A stretch of DNA of 64,000 nucleotides, from positions 124,001 through 188,000 of the forward strand of contig NZ_LR130574.1 of NCBI RefSeq assembly GCF_900625025.1. The letters run 5' to 3'. Under the pieces are notes generated by a model. That model did not search any database. It was not told the DNA's origin and saw nothing but the letters and a program-made list of their open reading frames with translations. This DNA is from Lachnoclostridium sp. Marseille-P6806. Its GTDB lineage: Bacteria; Bacillota; Clostridia; Lachnospirales; Lachnospiraceae. This document shows positions 26,758 to 35,336 of this stretch, one piece after another. Position 1 is the stretch's first letter; every line of letters starts with the position of its first letter. A program made the position numbers and the translations under genes.

Positions 26758-27690
26758 TCACGTCTCCTCAAAATGAAGCTCCGCGCTCTTTCCGTCCTTT
26801 CCCGGATACGCCGCAGGGAAAATCTTTTTCACCTCCGGCATAAATTCCTCGGGCCGCACGAGCGAGGGGCTGTAATGGGTGAGCCAAAGCTCCCGCACCT
26901 TTGCTTTCCGCGCAAGCTCGGCCGCCTCCAGAAAGGTCATGTGCTTGTGCTCTTTCGCTTTCGCGGTCTTATCCGCCTCTCCGTACATCCCCTCGCAGAT
27001 GAACAGATCCGATCCGGCGGCATTGCGGACAATCGCTTCGCAGGGCCGCGTATCCGTCGTATAGCTGACCTTGAGGCCTTTTCGAGGCGGACCGAGTACC
27101 ATGTCCGGCGTGAGGACTCTTCCGTCCTCTGCACAGATTTCCTCTCCTCTCTGCAGGCGGTTCCAGAACATTTTCGGAATATTCAGGCTCTCCGCGCGGG
27201 CCACATCAAATTGACCGTTTCGGTCAATTTGTATAAAATAGCCGTAGCATAGAACGTTGTGATTCACGCGGAACGCATGGATGTGAAAATCGCGGAAATC
27301 GCGCCTCTCCGGAAAGCGAATCGTCTCTTCATTGCCCGAGAGCTCATGAAAGCGAAGCGCAAAGGGGAGCTCGGGCGCAATGACCCGGAGCGAATTTACC
27401 ACGCGTTCCAGTCCTTTCGGGCCGATCAGCAGAAGCGGCTCCGTCCTCTCCGCGTTCCCCATCGAGAGAAGAAGCCCCGGCAGGCCGCTGATATGGTCGG
27501 CGTGATAATGCGTAAAGCAGACGACGTCGATCGGCTTCGGACTCCAGCCTTTCTTCTTCATGGCGATCTGGGTTCCCTCGCCGCAGTCAATCAGCAGACT
27601 GATTCCATTGTACCGGACCATCAGTGAGGTCAGCCAGCGATAGGGCAGCGGCATCATGCCTCCGGTTCCGAGCAGACAAATATCGAGCAT
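26758..27690 (-). CDS. rnz: Ribonuclease Z
   Basis: 310 residues, the short bacterial form. It trims the 3' trailer of tRNA precursors. The metallo-beta-lactamase motif HxHxDH is present as FTHYHADHISG near residue 63, further metal ligands are in FRVNHNVLCYGY and TTDTRP, and WLTHYSP carries the last histidine. The start at 27690 (MLDICLLG) has GGAG six bases upstream. It lies between the tsaB/rimI fusion (22 bases upstream) and tsaD, so tRNA maturation genes are grouped. The 109 bases between it and tsaD contain small G+C-rich hairpins such as AAAGC-GCGT-GCTTT. Confidence 0.95.
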   Translation of the reverse strand: MLDICLLGTGGMMPLPYRWLTSLMVRYNGISLLIDCGEGTQIAMKKKGWSPKPIDVVCFTHYHADHISGLPGLLLSMGNAERTEPLLLIGPKGLERVVNSLRVIAPELPFALRFHELSGNEETIRFPERRDFRDFHIHAFRVNHNVLCYGYFIQIDRNGQFDVARAESLNIPKMFWNRLQRGEEICAEDGRVLTPDMVLGPPRKGLKVSYTTDTRPCEAIVRNAAGSDLFICEGMYGEADKTAKAKEHKHMTFLEAAELARKAKVRELWLTHYSPSLVRPEEFMPEVKKIFPAAYPGKDGKSAELHFEET

Positions 27691-27711
27691 TCCGTTCTCC
27701 ATTTCCAAAAA

Positions 27712-29079
27712 TTATCGAAGCCACTGAATCAGCGCGTCCTCCGCAGGCTCCGAATAAAATCCCGGCCGCACCCCCTCGGTGCGAAAGCCGATCCCCTCAT
27801 ACAGTGCGATCGCCGGCGCATTCCCGGCCCTGACCTCGAGCGTGAACGCCGTGATCCCGTTCTGCCTCCCGTCCCGGATGAGACGCTCCAGCATCCGACG
27901 TGCCATCCCCTGTCTGCGAAAGTCCGGATGCACCGCAACATTTGTGATCTCTCCGTCCCCGCCGAGCTTCCTCACGCCGCAGACCCCCACGACCGTCTCC
28001 GTCTCTCCTGCGGGCTTCTCTCCCGCCTCCCGGCCGGACGGCAGTTTCCCGGACGGCAGCTTTTCGGACCGCAGCTTCCCGGACGGCTCTGAAACGACCG
28101 CTACATAATAACTCGCATAGGAAAGCCCCAGCGACGCCCGGTATTCCTCCGCGGACCACGGCTCTGCGGAGCAGAGGCTCTCGAGCGCCGCCGCCTGCAC
28201 GACATCCCGCTCTTCCATCGGACGTACAGAAATCGGCCGCACGGAAACCGGACACACGGTAATGCCGGGCGTCTTTTGTCTGCGCACGACCTGCGACGTG
28301 TCGATTCCCGCCGCGCGCTCCCGCTCCGCCTGTGACAGGCGCAGATATTCGGGACGGAAGCTGTCGGGATCGACGAAGCACGTCTCGCCCTGCTCCCGAT
28401 AAAACTGCATGGCGAGCGCGGCCGTCGACGCGGCCCTCTGCCGCGCAAGATGCGGAGGCGCATAAAAGTGCGGCACCGTCATGAGCTCCCGAAGACGCTC
28501 CCGGTAAACCGGCGCGCCGTCCCCGAGGAAGATCACCTCTCGCCCCAAGGCATTCAGCGCCGCCGCCGTCTCCTCGACGGACACGGCGCACTGCGGGCGG
28601 AGCACACGCAGGAGGAGCGCCGCCTCCCGCGAAGTTTCCTCCTGCGAAGCCTCCTCCCGTGCCGTCTCCTCCCGCGGATTCTCCGTTCTTACAAATTCAT
28701 AAAAGCCGGTGTAAACCTGACTGCGCCGGGCATCCATCAGCGGACAGATCACCCGGTTCTCCGTGCCGTAAAGATTATAGGCGAGGGAATCCGCGGTCGG
28801 AACCGGGATGAGCGGCTTTGCGAGCGCGAGGCCCAGCCCCTTTGCCGTGGCCGCACCGATGCGGATTCCGGTAAAGGAGCCGGGCCCTCCGGTCAGCGCA
28901 ATCGCGTCGATCGACGAGAGTTCGAGGCCGCACATGCTGCGAATCTCATCCAGCATCGGCACAAGGCTCTGCGAATGTGTCTTTTTGTACTGTACATTGT
29001 AATCTGCGGTCAGCGTGTCTCCGTCGAGCAGAGCGACGCCGCAGACCTGACCTGACGTTTCAATGGAAAGAAGCTTCAT
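27712..29079 (-). CDS. tsaB: TsaB-RimI fusion: t6A biosynthesis protein and N-alpha-acetyltransferase
   Basis: 455 residues with two domains. Residues 1-275 are TsaB, the non-catalytic partner that scaffolds TsaD and TsaE for t6A synthesis (LLSIETSGQVCGVAL, ALTGGPGSFTGIRIG, VPTADSLAYN, DARRSQVYTGFY). Residues about 290-455 are a GNAT domain of the RimI type (RPMEERDV, SAEPWSAEEY, ITNVAVHPDFRRQGMARRML, EVRAGNAPAIALYEGIGF), which acetylates the N-terminal Ala of ribosomal protein S18. Two low-complexity insertions are visible: a Glu/Thr/Ala run near residue 135 and a Ser-Gly-Lys-Leu repeat near residue 350 inside the GNAT domain. Fusions of these neighbours are known. It starts inside the tsaE stop (ATGA). 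Confidence 0.93.
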   Translation of the reverse strand: MKLLSIETSGQVCGVALLDGDTLTADYNVQYKKTHSQSLVPMLDEIRSMCGLELSSIDAIALTGGPGSFTGIRIGAATAKGLGLALAKPLIPVPTADSLAYNLYGTENRVICPLMDARRSQVYTGFYEFVRTENPREETAREEASQEETSREAALLLRVLRPQCAVSVEETAAALNALGREVIFLGDGAPVYRERLRELMTVPHFYAPPHLARQRAASTAALAMQFYREQGETCFVDPDSFRPEYLRLSQAERERAAGIDTSQVVRRQKTPGITVCPVSVRPISVRPMEERDVVQAAALESLCSAEPWSAEEYRASLGLSYASYYVAVVSEPSGKLRSEKLPSGKLPSGREAGEKPAGETETVVGVCGVRKLGGDGEITNVAVHPDFRRQGMARRMLERLIRDGRQNGITAFTLEVRAGNAPAIALYEGIGFRTEGVRPGFYSEPAEDALIQWLR

Positions 29080-29540
29080 GAATATCTTTCTCCGATCGTG
29101 ATTCTCCGATAGGAAAATCCCTTTTCAAGATCCTTTTCGATGCGGATCGTCCGCGTGTTCTCCGGCAGAAGCTCCGCGATGAGATTCGCCCACTCGATCA
29201 GGCAGACGCCCTCTCCGCCGGCGTACTCGTCAAAGCCGATCTCGAACATCTCCTCCGGATCCGCAATCCGGTACACATCAAAGTGATACAGGGGGATGCG
29301 CCCCTCCTCGTAGATCTGCAGGATCGTGAACGTCGGCGAGTTCACCGGCTCCGTTATGCCGAGGCCCGCGGCAAAGCCCTGCGTGAATACGGTTTTGCCG
29401 ACGCCCAGATCGCCCTCGAGCGCATAGACCTCTCCCGGCGCCGCAAGGAGTCCTAGCTCCCGTCCGATCGCATAGCTTTCCTCCGCGGAAAAGGACTCCC
29501 GCACCGCTTCGGAATTCGATTCCGCTGCTCCCATTCCCAT
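29076..29540 (-). CDS. tsaE: tRNA threonylcarbamoyladenosine biosynthesis ATPase
   Basis: 154 residues. P-loop ATPase that drives the TsaB-TsaD complex cycle during t6A formation. Walker A is EGDLGVGKTVFTQG at about residue 42, followed by VNSPTFTILQIY, the acidic HFDVYRI and LIEWANLI. Its end overlaps the start of the TsaB-RimI gene by four bases. The ATG at 29540 has a GGAGG fourteen bases away, so the ATG at 29534 is an alternative. Confidence 0.94.
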   Translation of the reverse strand: MGMGAAESNSEAVRESFSAEESYAIGRELGLLAAPGEVYALEGDLGVGKTVFTQGFAAGLGITEPVNSPTFTILQIYEEGRIPLYHFDVYRIADPEEMFEIGFDEYAGGEGVCLIEWANLIAELLPENTRTIRIEKDLEKGFSYRRITIGERYS

Positions 29541-29581
29541 CGCCGCTTCTTTTTCCTCCTGCTCTCCGAACTGATTTCATA

Positions 29582-31003
29582 TCAGTATAACACAAATACC
29601 GCGCAGGGCTCCCGCCGGATCAGGAGCCGGAAATCCCCGTCGTGCTCCAGCGCATGATACAGCGCCGGCTCCAGATTTTCATTCACCACAAGGTAATCAA
29701 AATCATAGCGGTCCAGAAAATCCCTGTAATACAGTTCCCCTGAGGAGAGCTGCGCATATTCGTGAAAAATATCCGCCCGGCCGTTCACCGATTTCAGAAA
29801 TACCTCGGCCCGGCCGTCGATATAGGGGCGGAAGCCCCGGTATTCCGCATAGCTCCCGGTGTTGAAGTCGGCATAAATGACCGCTCCGCTCTCTGCCTCC
29901 TCCGCAAGCACGTCAATAATCTGTTCGTTTTCCCGAAGCTGGCGGACGTCCTTTTCCGACGCGCTACATCCGCTCAGCAGGGCCCCCGCCAGAATGACGG
30001 GCAGCGCCGGGAGCAGGTTCCACCGGAGCCGGAGCCTGCGGTCCCGAAGAAGAACCGCCGCCGTAAAGCCGCCAAACTGTGTAAAGAACATGATGTTCCG
30101 CTGCGCGGTCAGAGCGAACAGGAAAAATCCCGCCAGAATCATGTAATACCGCGGCGGCATTTTCCGGTTCCCGATGCACAGGGCCAGCGTCACAAGGAGC
30201 GTCCCGAGCAGCCAGTCATAATCGTGAAAGGTGGTCGGATTCAGCTCAGAAATCAGGCGCGTCATATCCGCATCGCCGTAGGACCGGAAAATATAGAACA
30301 CGGACCACGCGCCGTAGGGATTCAGAAACAGCGCTCCGAAAGAGAGGAGTCCCGCCCCCGCAAGCGGCAGCTTTCTTCTGATGTGAAAGAAGAGTTTTCC
30401 GTTCTCCGCGGAAAAGTCAGCCAGATACGGAAGAAGAACCAGAAAAAAGCCGGGCCAGAGCGTCGAATGCACCCCCATCTCGAGCCATGCGAGCAGCGGA
30501 AGCCGCAGAAGCCCCCGGACTCTCCCCATTTTCATATACTGCTCCAGACAGTACAGCTCCGCCGTGAGAATAAGGATTGTGACGGTCTGCGGCCGAAGCA
30601 GGAAAAAGCGAAGCCCGAGCAGGGTGATCACCGCCGCGGCCGCCATGGAAATCTGCCGGTTCCCGCTCGTCAGGGCGCAGAGCCGGTACTGAAGCGCAAA
30701 AATCGCCGCGACGACCAGCCCGAGGCTAAGGCGCAGCCCCCATATTCCCGCGCTCTCATACAGATGATAGAGCGCCGCGCAGGAAAGCCACTTTTCCACC
30801 GAGAAGCGAAACCCCTCGTGCATCGAAAGCGGATCGGCATGGGGAAAACCGTTCTCCAAAACCCAGCGCCAGTGCGCCAGCATAAAATAGTCGTCGCCCA
30901 GAAGATACGCCCTGCCAGCCGCCGTCAGAATGCCGATTCCCGCAAGTCCCGCAAAAAACAGCGCGGTCCTCCGATCGCTGCCCCGGCTGATGTTCTGAAT
31001 CAT
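29582..31003 (-). CDS. Polytopic membrane protein, possible GT-C-like fold
   Basis: 473 residues. Around ten hydrophobic segments fill residues 15-370, followed by a soluble extracytoplasmic C-terminal part of about 100 residues (ADFNTGSYAEYRGFRPYIDGRAEVF and VVNENLEPALYHAL). The pattern of an acidic residue after the first membrane segment (LGDDYFML), and a C-terminal domain with a NTGSY/DGRAE motif, is seen in membrane proteins related to GT-C glycosyltransferases. The function is unknown. The start at 31003 (MIQNISRG) has GGGGGAGAGG upstream. It follows the TadG-like gene by 108 bases in the same direction and may be a late member of that operon or separate. Confidence 0.6.
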   Translation of the reverse strand: MIQNISRGSDRRTALFFAGLAGIGILTAAGRAYLLGDDYFMLAHWRWVLENGFPHADPLSMHEGFRFSVEKWLSCAALYHLYESAGIWGLRLSLGLVVAAIFALQYRLCALTSGNRQISMAAAAVITLLGLRFFLLRPQTVTILILTAELYCLEQYMKMGRVRGLLRLPLLAWLEMGVHSTLWPGFFLVLLPYLADFSAENGKLFFHIRRKLPLAGAGLLSFGALFLNPYGAWSVFYIFRSYGDADMTRLISELNPTTFHDYDWLLGTLLVTLALCIGNRKMPPRYYMILAGFFLFALTAQRNIMFFTQFGGFTAAVLLRDRRLRLRWNLLPALPVILAGALLSGCSASEKDVRQLRENEQIIDVLAEEAESGAVIYADFNTGSYAEYRGFRPYIDGRAEVFLKSVNGRADIFHEYAQLSSGELYYRDFLDRYDFDYLVVNENLEPALYHALEHDGDFRLLIRREPCAVFVLY

Positions 31004-31111
31004 TTCCTCTCCCCCTGTTCTGCGGATCACATTTCTCTCCGAAAAAACACAGCCGCGGGCGATCGGCATATCCATCGCCCACGGCCGTTCCGTTCCCCGT
31101 CTTCTTTCCGT

Positions 31112-32770
31112 TTATTGTATGATGCGGACAAACTTTTTCGCCTTATTGGTCTGTGCCGCCTTGGTCGACTCCTGCCAGTTGTCCGACGCGTCGATGGACC
31201 AGTTCCCGTTCATGGTGATCGTTCCGTTCGAGAGAACGCCGCCGACAATCGTTCCCCCGTTGTTGAGCTGCAGATGCTTCCCCGGGTTCAGCACAATGAC
31301 CGCTCCCCGCAGCACCGTGCCCTCTCCCCAGTTTCCGACCGTGATGTTGCCGTTCAGACTGACGAGGCAGGCTCCCGAGCCGGAAACCTGCACCGGACTG
31401 TTCATCGTGATATCGCCCTCGACCAGCATGCAGCCGTCGTACGGAACATCCACGCCCCCCATGTTGACGGTGATGGAGCCCGGAAAATAGATGGGCATGT
31501 TCTTTGCCGAATTTCCGCCCTGCTCCAGACAGTAATCGAGAAATTCCTGAAGATTCGCACCCTGATGGAACTCATAGTTCATTCCGTTCCGGACAATGTG
31601 AGCCTCCCATGAATTCCCGTGGTAGAGGTCCTGAAGATATGCGTTGTAATAATCGTCCTCGAGTCGGACCGCCTTGTCTTTCAGCTCATAGAGCTTATCC
31701 CACTTCCATGTATAGTTGTTGTGAACAATTTTCTCGACCGGATCCGTCTCCGTATCCTCCACAAAGTTCACCGCGGCTCCCGTGGACGTCTTGCTGCCGT
31801 TTTTGACATAGTCCTCGACCGCGCCCCTCTGATAAAAGGTGCCGTCCACCGCCGTATATGCGCCGCCGTTAAATGAGATCTTCGTATTGGAGCGGACATC
31901 TCCTCCGATTGCTGCTCCCGGCTCGTTGAAGAGGATACTGCCCGACGAGCGCACCGAGCCGTCGACCTGTACCTTTCCGAGAAAGGAGGAGCCGTTGGAA
32001 TAGACGCTCCCGGTGATCTTTCCACCGGACGTATTCCAGCTGAAATTCCCGTTGCTCTCCACGCCGCCGTTGACCGTCACCGGCGTCGTCACCTCGGTTC
32101 CTCCTCCGGAGAACAGCGTGCCGTTGATCGTCATCACGCCGCTCGGCTTGACGGTGAGCTTGCCGTCCGCACTGACCGAACCGTTCAGCGTCGCCGGAGA
32201 GGTGACCGTCACATTGCCGCCGCAGTTGATGCCGCCGGACACCACCGGATTGCCCCCGTAGCCTTTCCACTCAAAATCCTTTCGCGATTCAATGGCTCCG
32301 TTGACGGCGTAGGGATTCTCCGTATTGGTATTCTCCTGAATCTCCAGCGCCGCGACCGCTGTCACCCGGATGAGCGTCGTGTCCTTGCCCGATAGAAGCG
32401 TCGAAAAATAATTGTCCGTCGGACGTTCAATCGTCACCGTGACCTTGGAGCCCGATACCCCCGGCGTTCCGTCGACCGACATGGTAAGCTGCCCGTCCAT
32501 CAGCGTCAGACCATTTTCAGACGCCGCCTCATAGGCCGATTCCCTCGCCTCTTCGGAGGTCTTTCCGTTTTTCAGCAGCATACTGGCCGCCATCAGGGCC
32601 GCGGAGTCCGCCGCATTCTGGTACCGGCGCTCCTCGGAGAACCACATCCCCTCGTCGATGCTGACCGCGGCAAAGCCGATCAGCACGACAATGATCAGTG
32701 CGACAAATACCGCCGCGACGCCGCGCTCCGAACCATCCTCATGAAACAAAGACCATACTCTCTTTTTCAT
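31112..32770 (-). CDS. TadG-like pilus locus protein with beta-helix-like C-terminus
   Basis: 552 residues. Residues 10-60 are a TadG-type N-terminus: a basic start, one membrane segment (VAAVFVALIIVVLIGFAAVSID) and RRYQNAADSAALMAA, the motif shared by Tad pseudopilin-like proteins. Residues 60-150 form a small beta-rich domain. From about residue 150 to 310 the sequence repeats short G/N/S-rich strands (NGSVSADG, NGTLFSGGG, GGVESNGNF, GSVYSNGS), and again at 430-535; this resembles bactofilin or right-handed beta-helix folds. It probably projects from the membrane outside the cell. The ATG at 32770 is used here; a GTG at 32782 is possible. Either start overlaps the upstream coiled-coil gene by at least 32 bases. 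Confidence 0.8.
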   Translation of the reverse strand: MKKRVWSLFHEDGSERGVAAVFVALIIVVLIGFAAVSIDEGMWFSEERRYQNAADSAALMAASMLLKNGKTSEEARESAYEAASENGLTLMDGQLTMSVDGTPGVSGSKVTVTIERPTDNYFSTLLSGKDTTLIRVTAVAALEIQENTNTENPYAVNGAIESRKDFEWKGYGGNPVVSGGINCGGNVTVTSPATLNGSVSADGKLTVKPSGVMTINGTLFSGGGTEVTTPVTVNGGVESNGNFSWNTSGGKITGSVYSNGSSFLGKVQVDGSVRSSGSILFNEPGAAIGGDVRSNTKISFNGGAYTAVDGTFYQRGAVEDYVKNGSKTSTGAAVNFVEDTETDPVEKIVHNNYTWKWDKLYELKDKAVRLEDDYYNAYLQDLYHGNSWEAHIVRNGMNYEFHQGANLQEFLDYCLEQGGNSAKNMPIYFPGSITVNMGGVDVPYDGCMLVEGDITMNSPVQVSGSGACLVSLNGNITVGNWGEGTVLRGAVIVLNPGKHLQLNNGGTIVGGVLSNGTITMNGNWSIDASDNWQESTKAAQTNKAKKFVRIIQ

Positions 32771-33974
32771 CGCCCGCCTCACGCTTCGCCTGTCCCGCAG
32801 ACGTCTCCTCTTCTTTCCGGCGCAGCTCGCTGAGCTTCCGGATCATCCCGAGCTTGTCCTCATACATCTCTTTCATTTCCCGCTCCAGCATGGAGATATA
32901 GGATTTGTCCTGCTTTGACGCCGCCGTCATCTGTTCTGCGGCGACAGAGAGCATCGAGTTTTCCTCCCGGAGATTTTCATTCTTCTCCGTGAGCACCCGT
33001 ATTCTGTCATCCGACAGCTTCTGCTCCGCCGCAAGCGCCGTCATCTGTCCCCGGGCCTCCTCGAGCAGCGCGCGAAGCTTCTTCATCTCGTCCGCCGACA
33101 TGGCGTCCTCGTAATCCCGCGCCTTTTTCGAGAAAAGGCTGACTCTGGAACGAAGAAACTCGATGGCGGAATCCTTTTCCCTCGCCTCGCTGTCCGCTTT
33201 CATGCGCACGCTGTCAAAGCGGCTCTGCACCAGCCCGAGCTCTGTCCTGAGAGAGAACAGCTCCTCCTGCAGCGTCCGGATCTCCGTGTCTTTCTCCCTG
33301 ACGGCCTCCTCAAGCTGCCGCGATGCCGCATGCTCTCTCTCAAGCAGCTCGGTGAAGCGCAGGTTCTGCGGGTTCTCTGCCGGCTTCTCCCGCTCCCGCT
33401 TCTCCTGCTCCTGTTTCTCCTCTTCGCCATGCCACACAAAGAACGGCTCTGCGCCGTCCGTCCGTGCCTCCCGAAGCGCCGCTCCGGCCTCTTTTGACGC
33501 GGTGCTCTGCGCCGCGCTCTCCTCCGCGCTCCGGCGAAGGCTCTCGTTCTCCTCACGGAGCGCCTCATATTCGCGCCGCGCCGCCTCTGCCTGCTCTTTC
33601 AGCCCTGGCACCTGTTTCGCCTCCTCCGAGAGCTCGTCCCAGTCCTTGACGAGCTGATTGTACTTGCGGATTGACAGCTCATTGTCCTCCGACAGCGAAC
33701 GGTTTCTTGTCCGGAGCTCGTCGATGATGTGATTCAACGACGCCTCCTTATCCGCCTGCCCCTGCACCAGCGTCTGGAGATACGCTTTCACCGCGCGCTT
33801 GTCATAGCCGAACAGCGCCGTCCGGAACGAGCTCACGTCATGCATAACGGAATATTTTACGCCCGCATCCGCATTTTCCCGGGAAAGCTCCGCGGCAGGC
33901 AGAGCCGTTCCGGGAGATGCTGTCGCCGCCGAAATATTTTCTTCCTGTCTGTTTTTCTTTTTTCCGAATCTCAC
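32739..33974 (-). CDS. Coiled-coil protein with DivIVA-like N-terminal motif
   Basis: 411 residues, no signal peptide or membrane segment. Residues 48-68 (FRTALFGYDKRAVKAYLQTL) match the DivIVA/GpsB pattern GYD...V..YL, which in DivIVA targets curved membranes. The rest is long coiled coil rich in E, R, K, A and L, interrupted by a proline-containing stretch near residues 180-205 (FFVWHGEEEK). A GTG start at 33974 has GGAGG five bases upstream. It sits inside the Tad pilus operon between DUF192 and TadG-like genes. A role in localising the pilus machine or linking it to the cell pole is inference. Confidence 0.75.
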   Translation of the reverse strand: MRFGKKKNRQEENISAATASPGTALPAAELSRENADAGVKYSVMHDVSSFRTALFGYDKRAVKAYLQTLVQGQADKEASLNHIIDELRTRNRSLSEDNELSIRKYNQLVKDWDELSEEAKQVPGLKEQAEAARREYEALREENESLRRSAEESAAQSTASKEAGAALREARTDGAEPFFVWHGEEEKQEQEKREREKPAENPQNLRFTELLEREHAASRQLEEAVREKDTEIRTLQEELFSLRTELGLVQSRFDSVRMKADSEAREKDSAIEFLRSRVSLFSKKARDYEDAMSADEMKKLRALLEEARGQMTALAAEQKLSDDRIRVLTEKNENLREENSMLSVAAEQMTAASKQDKSYISMLEREMKEMYEDKLGMIRKLSELRRKEEETSAGQAKREAGDEKESMVFVS

Positions 33975-33995
33975 AGAAACCTCCGTTATCCCGCT

Positions 33996-34319
33996 TTACT
34001 GCACCCTGCGCAGCGCCTCGCCCGCACGGATGCCGCGCGCCTCTCCGGCATTCAGCTCCAACACGCTTTTTGTTCCTCTCACCATGCGCCCGATACGCCA
34101 CGGGCGTACCGTTTCACTGTACAGCACCCGGTTCCCGGCATCAAGATATATCACATCGATTGTGAAACGCATGAAGCAGCAGTGAATGGAGGAGCATGGT
34201 CTCATCCACAGCCCCGTTCCCTCCGGCAGCTCTCTCCTGCCCATCAGCCCGAGGAAGCGGCTGAAAAACGTATCCGCTGTCCGGATATCAAAGACGGCCT
34301 CATCAAATTTCATTCTCAT
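33996..34319 (-). CDS. DUF192 protein
   Basis: 107 residues, complete for DUF192: an N-terminal FFSRFLGLMGRRELPEGTGLWMRPCSSIHCCFMRF-type core (conserved Gly, Leu-Met and the Cys/His-Thr/Cys-Phe-Met motif) followed by IDVIYLDAGNRV and the C-terminal ELNAGEARGIRAGE. The biochemical function of the family is not established. No signal peptide is present. The start at 34319 has GGAG six bases upstream. Related small proteins are often found in Tad loci of Clostridia and Actinobacteria. Confidence 0.85.
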   Translation of the reverse strand: MRMKFDEAVFDIRTADTFFSRFLGLMGRRELPEGTGLWMRPCSSIHCCFMRFTIDVIYLDAGNRVLYSETVRPWRIGRMVRGTKSVLELNAGEARGIRAGEALRRVQ

Positions 34320-34367
34320 TCCATACTCCGCTCCTGATATTCCGGCGGCAGGCCCATCCAGGGACCA

Positions 34368-35312
34368 TTACAGCCCGCCGATCAGATTCATTGCGGCCGG
34401 CCCCATCAGAACAATGAACAATACGGGGAAAATAAACAGGACCATCGGGATCAGCATCTTGATGGACGCCTTGGCCGCTTTCGCCTTGACGTCCGCCACA
34501 TGCGCATTGCGGGCCGCAACCGCCTGCGTCCTCAGCATGTTGCTGAGGGGAATGCCCATTTCCATCGCCTGCACGACCGCCGCCGAGAAATTCGTGACCG
34601 CCCGGCAATGGCAGCGCGACGCCATATCCTTGAACGCATCCTTGCGCTGCCTGCCCAGCCCCAGCTCCTTGACAAGCACCGTAAGCTCGTCAACAATCGG
34701 GCCGTCCATGGAGCTTGTGATATATTCCAGCGCCTGATCGAAGCCCATGCCGGCATCCACTGAAATCGAGAGGAGGTCGAGCACATCCGGAAGCTGAATT
34801 TCCATCCGCGCCTGCCGCAGCGTAATGCGCGAGCTGACCACAAAGCGAAGTATGATGGTGGGGGCAAGAACCGCCGCCAGCACGGCCAGCATGCCCAGCA
34901 TGGGATCCTGCAGCCATGCCGTCATGGAAAAAAACATCCCGAAGATCCCGCAAAGGAGCGTGAGCATGAAGCGGAGGAAATGGAACGCCGACGGCGTCAG
35001 GGCAATGCCGGCGCTGTACAGCTGGGCCGCGAGCTGCTTCTCGGCCTTTTCGCTGCGCTGCGTGCGCGCCCTGCGCGAGTTTCTCTCCGCGTAGGCGCCG
35101 AGGCGGTTCTGCATTTTCCGCAGCAGGCTGTTCTCACTCCGGTATCTGGTCCGGAGCGTATCGATATCCCGGTCCGCAATCTGCGCAATTCTTCTGCGGT
35201 ACAGCATATAGCGCGAAAGACGCGGGCCGACAAAGGCATATATGAGAAGATAGACGCTGAGTCCTCCCGCGGCCGCCGCGAGGCAGCCCAGCTCTGCATT
35301 GGATACCGGCAT
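34368..35312 (-). CDS. tadC: Tad pilus inner-membrane platform protein TadC
   Basis: 314 residues of the type II secretion F family. One membrane segment near residue 15, two around residues 120-165 and one at the C-terminus (LIPMVLFIFPVLFIVLMGPA); between them lies the F domain with LPDVLDLLSISVDAGMGFDQAL and EMGIPLSNMLRTQA. It forms the membrane platform for pilus extrusion together with TadB, whose gene ends 24 bases upstream. The start at 35312 has GGAGGGGAATC before the ATG. Confidence 0.93.
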   Translation of the reverse strand: MPVSNAELGCLAAAAGGLSVYLLIYAFVGPRLSRYMLYRRRIAQIADRDIDTLRTRYRSENSLLRKMQNRLGAYAERNSRRARTQRSEKAEKQLAAQLYSAGIALTPSAFHFLRFMLTLLCGIFGMFFSMTAWLQDPMLGMLAVLAAVLAPTIILRFVVSSRITLRQARMEIQLPDVLDLLSISVDAGMGFDQALEYITSSMDGPIVDELTVLVKELGLGRQRKDAFKDMASRCHCRAVTNFSAAVVQAMEMGIPLSNMLRTQAVAARNAHVADVKAKAAKASIKMLIPMVLFIFPVLFIVLMGPAAMNLIGGL

Positions 35313-35336
35313 GATTCCCCTCCGCAAAAGGCCGCT

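Noticed and set aside
29762-31612. A 616-codon plus-strand frame
   Set aside because: It crosses two minus-strand genes with clear membrane and TadG-like features and has an Arg/Pro/His-rich translation typical of a shadow frame.
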